From contig NC_068970.1 of the NCBI RefSeq assembly GCF_016808095.1, positions 14,552,501-14,616,500 of the forward strand: DNA of 64,000 bases, given 5' to 3'. The notes below the pieces were generated by a model. The model did not search any database. It was not told the DNA's origin and saw only the letters and a program-made list of their open reading frames with translations. The DNA is from Vigna angularis (taxonomy: Eukaryota; Streptophyta; Magnoliopsida; Fabales; Fabaceae). Positions 38,641 through 51,149 of the stretch are shown piece by piece. Position 1 is the stretch's first letter, and the number at the start of each line of letters is the position of its first letter. Made by a program: the position numbers and the translations under genes.

Positions 38641-39490
38641 TCTATTATTTATAAATGAAACAGCCACCCCAAATAATTACTAAAATTTGTATTAGAATTA
38701 TAAAAATATTAGTATAAAAGTAATTATAAAAATAAGTATTTTTTTATTAACTTCTACAATTCTATAATTACACATATCCACTTTAAGCAGGCTTTTACAA
38801 ATTAAGTAAAATATATATATAAAGTATATCCTTTTAAATGTTTTTTTGGTCATTTTTAATTATACTATTCTATCTTTTATTTAATTAAAATAATTGTATT
38901 ACTTAAAAATATATGTAAATTATAATATTTTGACAAAAAAGTCCTAATTCTTCAACTCAAGAATAACTATATAATTATTTAACTTTTTATAAAGATATTT
39001 TCTAAAACGATAAAAGTTGAGTGTGTTTGCAATTGTAAAATTTAGATAATAAATTCAGTTTTGTTCATATATATAATATTGGTAATAGAATATGTATACT
39101 AAAATGTGTTAAAAGAAAAATGGCTATAGATAAGTATTACTTTTTTTAAAAAAATAACATGTATTTAACAAAATTATGTAAAATAATAAATGAATATATG
39201 ATTAATTTTTAAATCAAATTTAAATATTAATAAATGAGATGGTTTCAATAATTATAGATTTATATTTTTTAATTAATTTAATACTTTTATAATTTAAAAA
39301 AATGTATCAATTAAATTTTAAAGAAAAATTGTGTAAAAAAACTTCATTATAATTTAGATAATTAGTATTTTTGATAAATAAATAACATTTAGTAAAAAAA
39401 TTTAAAAAAAGTAAACAAGTGCATTAAATCAATAATCAAAAAATTGTATTAATGAAATAATAATTACAAGGTTTGAGACGTTTTTAACAT
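38641..39490. other. Intergenic AT-rich DNA
   Basis: Strongly AT-rich upstream flank of RPS13. Nothing recognised. Confidence 0.5.
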
Positions 39491-39499
39491 GATCAAGAA

Positions 39500-42240
39500 C
39501 ATAATGAACATCGACCTCATAATTGGATTTGCAACAAGCAAAACAACCTCCTGATTATCAGAGTATAGTAGATGATAACAATACTATGATAAGACACAAT
39601 TCTTGAACAAGTAATTGCAACTACGAAATCTCAACAATATCATAAGCAATGCTTTTATATTCGATTTTAGTATTGTTTTTAAATATAGTTGTTTCTTTCT
39701 TTGACGTGCAGTAACCAGATTTTATTTACAATCATTGAATCTTAACTCCTATCCACATCAATGAAACCTTTCATGGAACTATCTAAAGTGGGAGAAAGAC
39801 TTATGTCATGTCTTGTTGTACCTGCAATGTAGCGTAAGATTCTTTTAACCATTTTCCAGTAGTGTGATTGAGTGTTTACATATACTGGCATATCTTGTTA
39901 ACAACAAAGGTAATGGTCGATTTGATGATTATGAAGTATTGAAGAGACCTTATTATCTGACGATATATATAGTAGAATCTTGGAAGATAAGGGATGCATA
40001 ATTAGTAAGTGATGATTGCAAATTTATACCTTCATTTAGTTTTTAATATTGAATTCTTAATTGATTTTATGATTTAAAAAAATGTTTTAAATATGATTTT
40101 TTGTAGTTGGATTTATTGAGCATAAGATACAAAAACATGTTAAAAATAACTTTTTAATTGCATAAATATTATTGGATATTTTTAGGTGTGTTAGTGTATG
40201 TACAACTAAGTTGAGCTCATGAATGTATAAATAAATTGGTTAAAATTTCATAACACCTTAAATAAATCCAAAAATAACAAATAATCAACATCACAAAACA
40301 TCAAGTCAATCATTGCATAAAGAATGCAAGAAAAACATGAAAAAATGAGAAAATTTGGCTAAGTTAGGAAAAGGAAACAGACAACAAAAATTGGACCTTG
40401 TTGTTTTCTTAAAGTAGATTGATAATTGATAAATGTTTATGATAAAAGATAATATGAGAAAAAAATATTTTTAGATATTTTGTTTGACATTTTCAAACAA
40501 TTACCTTATTTAACTATATCAAAAGATAATATTTGTCAATTCTTTTTTAATCTCGCAATATCTTTTTTAATCTTTTGAGATTTCTACAATAATCAAATAT
40601 ATCTTGAAGATATTGAATTATTTATAAGATATTTAGAGGATATTAAGAATATTACAATAACATAAAAGAATAAAACAAAGCTTAATCCAATTTTTATATA
40701 AAGAGACTTAGAAAACATCTTTGGGGGCCTAGTTTTGTCCTCTCTCATTTTTCATGTTCTCCATCCTATTTTTTTTGTTATTTCTACATTAAATGGAGTA
40801 CTCATCCTCATAGGTTGATTTTGATGTAATTTCTTAATGGATTCTAAGGTTATAATGCAATAATTGATTTGTTCTTTTAAGTATTGTTGTGATTTATATT
40901 TTTCTATATTTTTTGTCTCTTAATCAAATAAAAGTAATGATTTGTCAATAATTGATAATGTATTTTTATTAAAGTTGAAAACTTTAGCAAGAATTAATCA
41001 AGAATGTATTAGGATACACACAAAGTCCCACATTGGATAAAACAAAAGATGGACATGAGTTTATATACACATAAGATACCTCCTATGATAAGATGAGACC
41101 CTCGCAATGATATGTATTAATGTTTTTTTATCTCTTTATCTTTCTCCATTTTTGTTTCTTTATTTATTTTATTATCTAATCTTTTATTTAATTTGTTTAT
41201 CTTAATCTTCTTTTATTACTTTTATTATTTTTTTCGACTAACCTTTTTTGTATATTTTTTATAAGAATTAATTTGTTAGGAATTAATTATGTAATCATTG
41301 GGAGATGACTTAGATTTGACTTTACCCTTTCTATTTATTGGCTACTATCTTAGCAATATTGAAGTTGTTATTGTTTTTAGTAATATTAATTTGATTACAT
41401 CAACGACAATGTTATCCGTGAGCTTAAGAAAATATATCATTAGTGAATGTTGTGGTTTAGTTGTTATCATTTGAGCTTTAGCCAATATACTGTGCATATA
41501 TTTTGTCTATGAGAGATGAAGGAACCCATAAAGTAGCCAATTTGCCTTTATCCTAAGGAAATAATGGAGAAGACCCAAATCCTTTAAGGAGAAAGCTTTG
41601 TTCAAGGTTGCAATAAGGGTAATGATGGTAGATCTTGAATTCTTTATCACAAGAATGACATCATCGTAGATTATAATAAATAATACCGATGATTTATCAA
41701 AACGAATGAAAAGAGAGGGATTACTCTTTGTCAAAGTAAAGTCAAGATGTGTTAAAGTGTTACTTAGCTTTTAATGCCAAGCACAAAGTGCTTGTTTGAG
41801 ACTGTAAATAACTTTGTTGAGACAACTTGAGAGAAGTTAGTCGAAAATTCTAGTGGTAGGATCGTGTACACGAGTTTATGATGATTGTGATGCAGGAAGA
41901 CATTGTTAATATCCGGAACGATGTGAAAGGTGGCTGGTCTGCAGACCCATGGTCACATCATGTACTCGTTTGAGCCCCAACACCAAACTTGAACCAGCGC
42001 GTTTGATACCAATTGTAAGGAAGGTCAACACACACATAGATCTTCACAATGATAAGATATTATCCGCTCTAGGTCAAGCCCTCAAAGATTTACTTTTAGT
42101 ACCACTTCAAAAGACCTTTTACCAATGAATGTATCTTATGTATATATAAACTCATGTTCATCTCCTATATTATCTGATGTGAAACTTTATTTATATCCTA
42201 CCAAAATGTTGATGCCATCAAGAAAATGTAGAAAATTGAA
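39500..42240 (-). mobile_element. Decayed, interrupted Ty1-copia retrotransposon (minus strand)
   Basis: Three separated pieces in minus-strand order. An LTR-like sequence with a PBS-like TTGGTATCAAACGC lies at about 42240-42005. An RT fragment at about 41760-41507 contains FIIIYDDVILVI and LNKAFSLKDLGLLHYF. An RNase H region at about 39910-39500 has readable words KWLKRILRY-like, TTRHDISLSP-like and SKKETTIFKNNTKIEYKSIA, with frameshifts and stops. Gag, protease and integrase are missing. The 1.6 kb between the RT and RNase H pieces has no copia protein and is probably a later insertion; it contains a plus-strand LTR-like piece (41020-41115). Confidence 0.7.
41020..41115 (+). repeat. LTR-like fragment, inverted relative to 42138-42195
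   Basis: AAAGTCCCACATTGGATAA followed by ACATGAGTTTATATACACAT and AAGATACCTCC. The reverse complement of 42138-42195 reads almost the same (TCACATCAGATAAT..., ACATGAGTTTATATATACAT, AAGATAC), so the two form an inverted pair about 1 kb apart. Confidence 0.65.
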
Positions 42241-43977
42241 ACCTTTGATTGGAGCGAGAACCTGATGACGACATAGGAGAAAATTTTCATCATCTAATTT
42301 GGTAATCATTGGTGTGGTGAAAGTATGGGGTGCAAGGGTGGATGATGGAGTAAAAAAAATTTGATTGATGGAAAGGGTTTAAGAACTTTCATAAATTATG
42401 ACAACCAAGCTTCAAATACCATGTGAAAAAAAATGTATGAAAAATTTTATTACGATAAAAGTTGTATTTTACAGAAATAACACACAATGCTTTATATAAA
42501 AGATAGAAAAAGAAAATGTCATACAAACTATGCAGATAAGAAAAAAAAATGGAAAACATAACCAATATATTCTAACATATTTTAACTGAACTAATTAAAA
42601 TATGATTGAGTTTGACTTAATAGTGTAGACAGGTATAATACATTTTTCTCATTATGTAATGTTTTTCAAATAAATAAACAAATAAAGAAGATATTGAAAA
42701 ACGGATAGATTTGGGAAAAAAAGTACAAAATATTAGGAGAAACAAATGTGGTTTACCAACTTCAAAGCTTGACTACTTCATCCTACACATTTTTTTTTAT
42801 CGTATTCTTGTAATTTATTTATATTTATATAGTCTCAGAAACCTTTTAAATTGAACCCTTGAATAGTTGGTCATTAAGGTTTTGTAAGACCTTCTATTTT
42901 TTTTTTTGTAAAACCATAACTGTTTGTTTATTATAATTTAACTATTTTAAACGTTAAAGGATCTATTAAAATATTATAAAAAAATAAATTACAAAGCTAT
43001 TTAGTATACATTGTATTTTACAAACTTAAAGAAAATTGAGTTCGCTATTTATGAGAATTTTACATATAGTAAAGAACAGAGAAGTAATTTTAATATAATA
43101 AAACCTAATGAATTACAAAGTTATTTATTAAGATCGGAAGTGCAAATCAAAAGAAAGTTAAGTTAGGAAGAAATTCACTGTTAAAAACTTTCACAAAATT
43201 TCAATATAGTAATACACTGTAAAATAATTAGAATGGAAAAACATATCTCTAATTTTTTATTTACATTTGTTTATTTGAGAGGGAGATCAATCCTTGATGT
43301 GATTAAAGACAAATATTAGTAGTACTATGTTTTTTCAGTAAACTCATTCATTTGATAAAGCTAACATCTCATTCTTAGTGCTCTCAAATCAAAATCATTA
43401 AACATATACAGACCTACCCATAAATCATACTCTTTTGGTCCATATCTTGTTAAAAGCATCCGTGACTCTTCCATTTTTCTGTGATAATTGTCATTATATA
43501 TGTATTTTACATAATTAATTGCTGTAATAAATTATTACAAAAATTTAAACAACTTGTGTTTGTCCAAACTACATTATCTTGTATGATCTCGTCCAAGTTT
43601 GTTACAAGACATAAATACATAAACAGTCTTACATCTTCCAAGACCAAACTTAAGGGTTGTTTAGAAAAAATTTTCTAAAAGCAAAGGACATGATCAAGAA
43701 CGCGAATTAGAAAAAGAATCTAAATTTAAGAAGCAATCATCTTCACTCCTCATACACATTACAAAATGATTTATCTTTCAACCGTGATATACAGAGACAA
43801 ACACAAATAATTCCTTTCATGTTATGAATTATAAAAAACAAACAATTATAACCACTGTAAAAACCTTATTAATCACTAACCATAGCAATAGCAAATTACT
43901 AAATGAAAAAAAATAAATGAACACAACTGAATTAACGATTTGTTACGTGAAAAAGAAATAAAATTGGCAATTTGATC
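42241..43977. other. Intergenic AT-rich DNA
   Basis: No gene recognised. The last 150-200 bases should be the 3' UTR of the EF-hand gene. Confidence 0.5.
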
Positions 43978-44421
43978 TCACTTAACGACCATTTTGGTGA
44001 TGAAATCTTCGTAGCGGATCTTACCATCAGAGACGACGTTAGCCTCATTGATCCATTGGTCAAACTCAGAAGGTTCGAGTTTCTCGCCAATGCTGGTGAG
44101 AATATGACGAAGGTCGGCGACAGAGACGAAGCCAGTGTTATCCTTGTCGATCACCTTGAAGGCATCACGAAGCTGACGATCAAAAGGTTCAACCTTCAAA
44201 TGTTTTCCCATCAGATCCAAAAACCGTGAGAAATCAAACGGACTGCTGAGCTTTTCTTCAGCCACAATGGCCTTTAGTTGGGCTTCGGTTGGGTTTCCGC
44301 CCAAAGATCGCATCAACACACCAAGCTCCGATGGAGCGATCAGACCATTACGGTTTGTATCGAACAACGTGAAAGCTTCCTTCATCGCTGCAACTTGTTC
44401 ATCGCTTAACTCTTTACCCAT
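43978..44421 (-). CDS. Calmodulin-like EF-hand protein, CML13/14 type
   Basis: Single exon, 147 residues, minus strand; ATG at 44421. A small Ca2+ sensor of the plant CML13/CML14 group, whose Arabidopsis members bind IQ-motif proteins such as myosins. Four EF-hand positions: EF1 D21-E32 ([12 protein letters not shown]) keeps acidic/Asn ligands at 1, 3, 5 and Glu at 12; EF2 (about 57-68) has lost the loop; EF3 D92-D103 ([12 protein letters not shown]) has Asp instead of Glu at position 12; EF4 ([12 protein letters not shown], 128-139) lacks the first Asp. So at most one or two sites should bind Ca2+. The group-typical blocks [20 protein letters not shown] and [19 protein letters not shown] are present. 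Compared with remembered CML13/14 sequences, EF1 carries NRN where DGD is usual, which would weaken binding. Confidence 0.93.
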   Translation of the reverse strand: MGKELSDEQVAAMKEAFTLFDTNRNGLIAPSELGVLMRSLGGNPTEAQLKAIVAEEKLSSPFDFSRFLDLMGKHLKVEPFDRQLRDAFKVIDKDNTGFVSVADLRHILTSIGEKLEPSEFDQWINEANVVSDGKIRYEDFITKMVVK

Positions 44422-45245
44422 TTTCTCTCAACTTTACACCCTTTCTCATGCAATGCTAAAATGAAACTTCTTTCCACCAATGTGTCCCTTTAAAACAAAT
44501 TAAATTAATAATTCTATCATAAATTCCATTTCATTCATACAAGTTACAATACCAGATTGTATTATAACAGTTACCAACTAAAGTAACATGTAATAATTAC
44601 TAAATCAAAACCAATGCACTTAGTTTATCCATTTTATTGTGTAATTATATGTATAATTCCTATGTAATATTTATCCAAAATATTTTTATCTATAAGCAAA
44701 TTAAATTGTTAATAAATGAATATTAAACTTAATTCTCACAACATCAATTTTTTGTAAGATAAAATTTTTATATAATGTAAATCAATCTTATTTTTAGTTA
44801 ATACGATAAATTTTAGTTAATACAATACTTCTAATATCATCACCGTTTCAAATGTAAAACTAAACATTACTTTTTTAAGGTAACGGAATATTACTTAGAA
44901 ATATTATATTCTTAGTCACCTTTTAGTTGGTAGAGTTCGTTGAAAAAAATTATAAATAACTACAAAAGCTTAAAAAAATATAGAAGAAGTTAGAAAGATA
45001 AATATGTAAATAAAACAGGGAAAAAAAAGAGAGTATAGTAGCATACGTGTGTCAGAAATATTCTTCTCCATGTGCTGTAAATTAAAATAGATATAAATAA
45101 GTCACAAGTGGTGACTATCAAATATTTAAATCCAAGCATACTATATACAAATCCAATTTGTATGTAAGAGTTTGACCTCTATTTTCTCCACAAATTCTTG
45201 GCTGAATATATATGGTTCAATGATTTCACTTAATGTGCCTTCCTT
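44422..45245. other. Intergenic region, promoter side of the EF-hand gene
   Basis: AT-rich; no gene recognised. The minus-strand open stretch at the right end runs out of the copia remnant into unrelated sequence. Confidence 0.5.
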
Positions 45246-48200
45246 GGATCCTACCATCTGTTTGTATGAAGTGTTGTTCACATTCTCTTCCTCATTACTG
45301 CAATCATCAATCTTGAACTCCATCTCTGCTGGAGTAGTTGCAGAGCTCCATTTTAAATTTCTTCAATATTTCAATAGCATATTTATGCTGATGCAATATC
45401 ATTTCTCTACTATCTTCAATGAATTCCATTCCCAAGAAGTATGTCATCTTGAATTCAACCATCAAAGTCTCCTTAAAAACTTCTATCTCAGTAACACTAC
45501 TCCTTGTGATCAAAAGATCATCTACATAGATGCACATTATCAACAAATCAATTCCATTTTGGTGCTTTACATACACACCATGTTCAACTGAACATTTCTG
45601 GAAGTCGTGTTTATGCATAAATGATTCAAGATGATCTTCTAGGGATCTGCTTCAAGCCATATAAAGCTTTTCTCAGTTTATAAACCTTGTGTGGATTGTC
45701 TTGAACCTCAAATTCTGGTGGTTGTGTAACATACATATCTTCTTCTAGTGGACCATTTAAAAATGTAGACTTCACATCCAGTTGAAACAAGGGCCTCCCT
45801 CTTCCATTTGCTGATGCCACAACCAATCTTATGCTTTCAATCCTTGCAACTGGAGCAAACACCTCTGAGTAGACCAATCTTCGTTTCTGCAAAAAAATCC
45901 CTCGCAACCAATTTGGCCTTTCGTTTAGAGATAGATCCATTAGGATTTTGTTTAATCTTGAACACCCATTTGACATCAATCGGTCTTCTGTCATTGGGTA
46001 ATTAAGTTAAAAACCATGTCTCATTTCTCTCAATTGCTTCTAACTCTTCTACCATAGCAGCTCTCCATAACTCTTGATTCAATGCTTCTGCATAATCAAT
46101 TGTTTCGGCTTCTGCTAATACAGCAAAGTGCACAAGATCACCTTCATGTCACTGCACTATCAGGATACAACTCAAAATCCAACAATGTACGTGTGAGACT
46201 TCTCTGCCTGGACTGCCTCTACTGTTGTCTAGGCTACTGGACAGACTCATGTTGAGAGGCAGATTCTTCACCTTCATCACTTTGTACATCACCTAGTATT
46301 ACTTGAACTTGTTTATCTTTGAGACTGCTACAACTAGACTTCCATTCCCAAAATTCTGCCTCATTCACCACTACATCTCTACTGATACACAATTCTTTGT
46401 TATAGGATTATACAACCTATAACCTCGTGAATTATAATATCTCACAAGCATCATAATCTCACTTTTGTCTTGCAACTTTCTTCTTCTTGCATCTGGAACA
46501 TGATTGAAGCACAATGAACCAAATGCTCTAAGATGATTCAACACAGGTTTGTTGCCAGACCAAACCTCTTCTAGAATCTTATCTTCCAACTTCTTTGTAG
46601 GACACTTGTTCAGCACGTATACAGCAGTAGAGACTGCCTCTCCCCAAGATACGTGTGGCAAATTTTTCTGCTTCAACATACTGCATGCCATATCCAGGAC
46701 AGTTCTGTTTCTTCTCTCTGCGAAACCATTGTTTTGGGGAGTGTATGGAGTCGTGACTTCATGTTCTATGTCATTCTCAGCACAGAAATATTCGAAAACT
46801 CTAGAAGTATATTCTCCCCCTCCATTTGTCCTTAGAAATTTTATAACTTTCCCACTATAACTTTCAACAGCAGCCTATCTCTTGAATGTTGAAAAAGCAT
46901 CACTCTTGGCTTTAATCAGATACACCCACATCATTCTGTTGTAACTTGCATTCATCTATAAAAGACACAATACTTATTTTGTCCTGGAGAAGGTACTTCA
47001 AACGGACCACACACATCAGAATATGTCACATGCAACAAATCAGTGACTCTCATATGCATATGGGATTTGAAAGAAGTTCATGGTTGTTTTCCAAGTAAAC
47101 ATTCTTCACACATTTTATCTGGCAGAGATATATTGGGTAATCCAATCACCATTTTCTTATCAGCTAATTTATTTAAACTCTTACAATTAAAATGACCAAA
47201 CCTTATGTGCCAAATCTAATTTAATTTGTCCAAAACAGTGGCTGCAAAAAAGCACTGTTTTTCAATCTGATGAAGCTTGATCTGAAAGGTTATGCTCTTT
47301 GACAAATAGGACTTTAACACCAATTTCTGTCTTGAGTCATAAACTTTCAGCAACTCATCCTTCATGGTAACTAAGAAGCCTTTTTTCTCAACTAGTTGTC
47401 CTACATTTAGCAAGTTACCTTTCATGCCAGTAACGTATAGAAAACTCTTGATTATTGCTACCATTTCTTCTGATCACAATATCACCTTCACTAGTTGTTG
47501 TTATGGTGCTGTCATTAGCCAACCTCATTTTGCTTTGTTTGCTGGTATCAAGATTGGTAAGCCAGTCCTTGTGTCCAGTCATGTGATCGGAGCAACCAGT
47601 GTCCAAGAACCAGTTTTCAGAGACAAAATCATCCTGTGCTGTAACCATGAGCAACACAGGTTCCTCATCAGTTTCATCTTGAGCCACATAAGCATCATTA
47701 TCTGAATCTTTCTTTTTCTTCCCTTTGCCATGCCAACAATCAGTTGCATAATGCCCCCATTTCTCACAGTTAAAGCATTGAATTTTCTTCCTATCTTGAT
47801 TTCGCTTACCACTTCTACCTCCTCGACTGCTCCTACCAGAGGATTCTAGTTTCTCATCATGTTTGGATTGTTCTTGATTAAAAGAACTCCCTTCTTTGCC
47901 AGATCTGCTTCTTTGCTTTCCTTTCTTTCATCTTCCGGGTGATGAACTAGTCTTCTTGGAGACTTCAGTTTGCAGGGCCTGCTCTTCACCAGTCCTATCA
48001 ACATTTCTTGACAACAACACGTGAGCCTCCAACTACCCCTGAAGCTCTTTTATCTTCATCTTTGTAATATCCTTGGACTCTTCTATTACAACAACAATGT
48101 AGTCAAACCTGGGGGATAATGTCTGCAAGACTTTTTCTACTATATTCTGTTCTGTCACCATTTCTCCACATGTTCTCATGGAGTTTGTCAGCAAGTGCAG

Positions 48201-48515
48201 CCTATTGAAGTAGTCTGCCACAGATTCTTATCAAGCATAAAGAACAGCTTGTATTGTCGTCTGAGAGACTGTAACATCACTTTCTTGGTCTTTTCAGCAC
48301 CTCCCTATATCCTAAACCTCCTTTGTTGTTTGGGCTTTGGCAATCTTCTCAAAGTTAACAAGATTCACACACTGATGCAGACGACAGCGTGCCTTCAAAT
48401 CCTTTTTCTTGGTTGCTGCATCCGCCTTCTCTGCAGTGCCTTCTTTCACAGTATAAAGCACTTCTTGATAATCAAGAATAACCTCCATTTTTATCACCCG
48501 GTGGTCATGATTCAT
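45246..48515 (-). mobile_element. Degenerate Ty1-copia element A (gag-pol remnant)
   Basis: In minus-strand order: a gag part of UBN2 type (48515-48033) with DLKARCRLHQCVNLVNFEKI and EESKDITKMKIKELQG; a zinc-knuckle region and protease WFLDTGCSDHMTG (about 47812-47570); a GAG-pre-integrase segment (47464-47216); an integrase C-terminal part (46860-46371) with [12 protein letters not shown] and [12 protein letters not shown] (45994-45307) with VFAPVARIESIRLVVA, QLDVKSTFLNGPLEEDMYV, LRKALYGLKQ and YVDDLL. It is broken into many frames by stops and indels, so it is dead. Homology ends abruptly at KQMVGS (about 45246), so the 3' part of RT, RNase H and the 3' LTR are missing. No LTR pair is visible. 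Confidence 0.85.
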
Positions 48516-48529
48516 TGTAAACTATAAAC

Positions 48530-48579
48530 ATACAAAATTTATAATAAACGCTCAAATTGATTGTAAATTATGTTTATGC

Positions 48580-48618
<39 letters not shown>

Positions 48619-48864
48619 ACTTTTACATTCTTGAATTTATATTTTTTTATAATTACTCTGTGAATTATATAAGGAGAGAGACACACACATTTTATATATT
48701 TTATGTTAGAAGTTATTATTTTTATTATTTTCATCCTACACCTTATTTAAATTTTCAAATCCATCATGTTTCAACGTTACATAAGCCACCTACTCTATAT
48801 TTATTATTTAATTAGTATTGTATTTTTTTATATATTTAAAATATATAAAATTATGAAATGTCTT
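48530..48864. repeat. Flank shared with 53415-53765 (copy 1)
   Basis: Runs from the gag side of element A to GAAATGTCTTT. It matches 53415-53765 in the same orientation, including GGAGAGAGACACACACAT and TTTCATCCTACACCTTATTT. It may be the leader or LTR of this copia family or part of a segmental duplication. It contains a TATATA tract (48581-48618). It ends where the GGTTN satellite begins. Confidence 0.75.
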
Positions 48865-48865
48865 T

Positions 48866-50690
48866 GGATTGGGTTAGCTTGACTTGGCTTGAGTTGGGTT
48901 TGGTTCAGTTCGGTTCGATTCGTTGGGTTTGGTTCAGTTTAATTGGATTAGGTTTGGTTGCGTTCGATTGGGCTAGGCTGGGTTAGGTTGGGTTGGGTTC
49001 GATTCGGTTCGGTTTGATTCAGTTGGGTTGGGTTGGGTTTAGTTAGGTTCGGTTGAGTTCGGTTTGGTTAGGTTGGGTTCAGTTGGGTTGGGTTCGGTTG
49101 TGTTCGGTTTGGTTCAGTTGGATTGAGTTTGGTTGAGTTGGGTTAGGATGGGTTGGGTTGGGTGGGTTGCATTGGATTTAGTTGGGTTGGGTTGGGTTTG
49201 GTTAGGGTTTGGGTTTGGTTTGGTTTTGGATTAGGATTGGTTTGGGGTTGGGTCAGGGTTGGTTTGATTTGGGTTTTGTTTAGTTGGGTTGGGTTGGGTT
49301 TTGTTGGGTTTGATTGAGTTCGGTTGGGTTGGATTTGGTTGAGTTCGGCTGGGTTGGGTTGGGTTAGGTTGGGTTGGGTTTGGTTTGGTTCGGTTCAGTT
49401 CGTTGAGTTAGGTTCAATTTAGTTGGGTTGGGATGGGTTTGGTTGGGTTGGGTTGGGTTTGGTTTGGTTTGGTTAGGTTCAGTTGAGTTGGATTAGGTTC
49501 GGGTTGGTTTGGTTGGATTGGGTTTGTTTGGGTTAAGTTTGGTTGGGTTGGGTTAGGTTGGGTTGGGTTCAATTCGATTAGTTGGGTTTTGTTGGATTGG
49601 GTTCAGTTCGGTTAAGTTGGGTTGGGTCAGGTTAGGTTCGTTTCGGTTCGGTTCATTTCGGTTGAGTTTTGTTGGATTGGGTTCGGTTGGATTGGGTTGT
49701 GTTGAGTTGGGTTGTGTTGAGTTGGGTTTGGTTGGGTTCAGTTTGGTTTGGTTGGGTTGGGTTCGGTTAGGATGGGTTTCATTCGGTTTGGTTGGGTTCA
49801 ATTATTTTGAGTTTGGTTTCGTTTGGTTTGGTTCGGTCTGGTCTGGTCCGGTCCAGTTCGGCTCGATTCAGTCCAGTCTAGTTCGGTCTGATCCGGTTCG
49901 GTTTGGTCCAGTCCGGTTCGGTTCAGTCTGGTCCGGTCTGGTTTGGTTCGGTCCGGTACATTCCAGTCCAGTTCGGTTCGGTGCGGTTTGGTCCGGTCCG
50001 GTCCGGTTCGATTCGGTTTGGTCCGGTTCGGTTCGGTTCGGTTCGATCCGGTACGCTTCGATCCGGTACAGTTCGGTCCTGTTTGCTTCTGCCCGGTCTG
50101 GTCATATCCGATCCGGTTCGATCTAGTCCGATCGGGTGTGGTCCGGTTTTGTTAGGTCCGGTTCGGTTTTGTTCGGTTGGGTTGGGTTGGGTTCGGTTGT
50201 GTTGGTTTGGGTTGAGTTTGGTTGGATTCGGTTCGGTTCGGTTGGGTTTAGTTGGGTTGGGTTAGGTTAGCTTAGGTTGGGTTGGGTAGGGTTGGGTTGG
50301 GTTGGGTTGAGTTGAGATAGGTTTGGTTAGGTTGGGTTCATTTCAGTTTAGTTCGGTTGGGTTCGGTCCTGTTTGGTTCGATTTAGTTCGTTTCGGTTTT
50401 GTTTGGTTCGTTTCTGTTGGGACTGGTTTGATTTAGTTCTGTTCGGTTTGGTTCGGTTCAGTTCGGTTTAAATCGGTCTCGACTGGTGCAGTCCAATCAG
50501 GTTGAGTCCGGTTCGGTTCGATTTAGTATGGTCCGGTTCTGTTCGGTTCAGTTCGGTTTGATTCTGTTTGGTTCAGACCGGTCCGGTCCGGTCCGGTCAA
50601 GTTCGATTCGGTTCATTCAGTTCCGGTCCAGTTGGATCTAGTCCGGTCCGTTCTAGTCCAATTTGGTTTTACTTCGATTCGGTTCCTTCC
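48866..50690. repeat. GGTTN pentanucleotide satellite, about 1.8 kb
   Basis: Almost pure 5-bp repeats of the type GGTTG, GGTTC and GGTTT, with GGTCC in the middle. There are zones: GGGTT-rich at about 48870-49800, GGTTC/GGTCC-rich at about 49810-50130, then mixed. Because the unit is five bases, each reading frame gives a 5-residue periodic peptide and stays open by chance, producing frames up to 187 codons that I reject as genes. Runs such as 50279-50306 hold six GGG tracts with two-base spacers. It lies between element A's flank and the promoter-like sequence of an SHMT pseudogene. Confidence 0.92.
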
Positions 50691-50695
50691 GATTT

Positions 50696-50705
50696 TCTAT
50701 ATAAG
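50696..50705 (+). promoter_or_regulatory. TATA-box-like motif after the satellite
   Basis: TCTATATAAG followed by a CT-rich stretch (AGTCTCTCTCTCC), a typical plant TATA plus pyrimidine-rich initiator arrangement. It begins within about ten bases of the end of the satellite and lies 450 bases upstream of the SHMT-like ATG. Promoter activity is not shown. Confidence 0.5.
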
Positions 50706-51149
50706 AGTCTCTCTCTCCGCGAATTTTCTCAAACTCCTCTGACCATTCTCTTCGTCGCCATAAATTGCTCTCTCTGATTACCTGTTATCCGATTCGATTC
50801 TTTATCCAATACCTCAACTTAATACTGCCGTTTAACTATTCCTCTTTGCCGCGCTTGTTTTGTTCCTTTCCGACCCGCACGAGAATGTTTAGGAGCTTCT
50901 TTTTTGTTTACTGTGGTTATCCACCGTGACTATACATTGATTGATTGGTTGGGTGGTTGATTTTGGTTTCAGATTTGTGTTCAAAACTATAGTATCTACT
51001 TTCAAGAAAAGAATATCGTGTCTTGTTTTGATGTATTATTTCCATTCTTTTCCTATAGCAACTTGTGTAGCATGGTGTTTAGTCATCTTACATAGTACTC
51101 TATCGTACCATGTAGGGAGGAGAAGACAAAGATTTTGTAAAAGAGTGTA

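Noticed and set aside
41020..41080. snRNA-type upstream element (GTCCCACAT...) with a TATA about 30 bases on
   Set aside because: The same words recur in an LTR-like piece nearby, and no snRNA sequence follows. The resemblance is more likely part of the LTR.
49563..50126. 187-codon open frame with Ser-Val-Arg-Phe-Gly-like repeats, and similar frames on both strands
   Set aside because: By-product of a 5-bp satellite: five bases times three gives a 5-residue period and few stops in any frame. No start context, no domain, and open on both strands at once.
48866..50690. Telomere-like or tRNA-like origin of the GGTTN array
   Set aside because: The plant telomere unit is TTTAGGG, a 7-mer; this is a 5-mer. 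GGTTCGATTC words resemble a tRNA T-loop only because the repeat has that composition; no cloverleaf arms are present.
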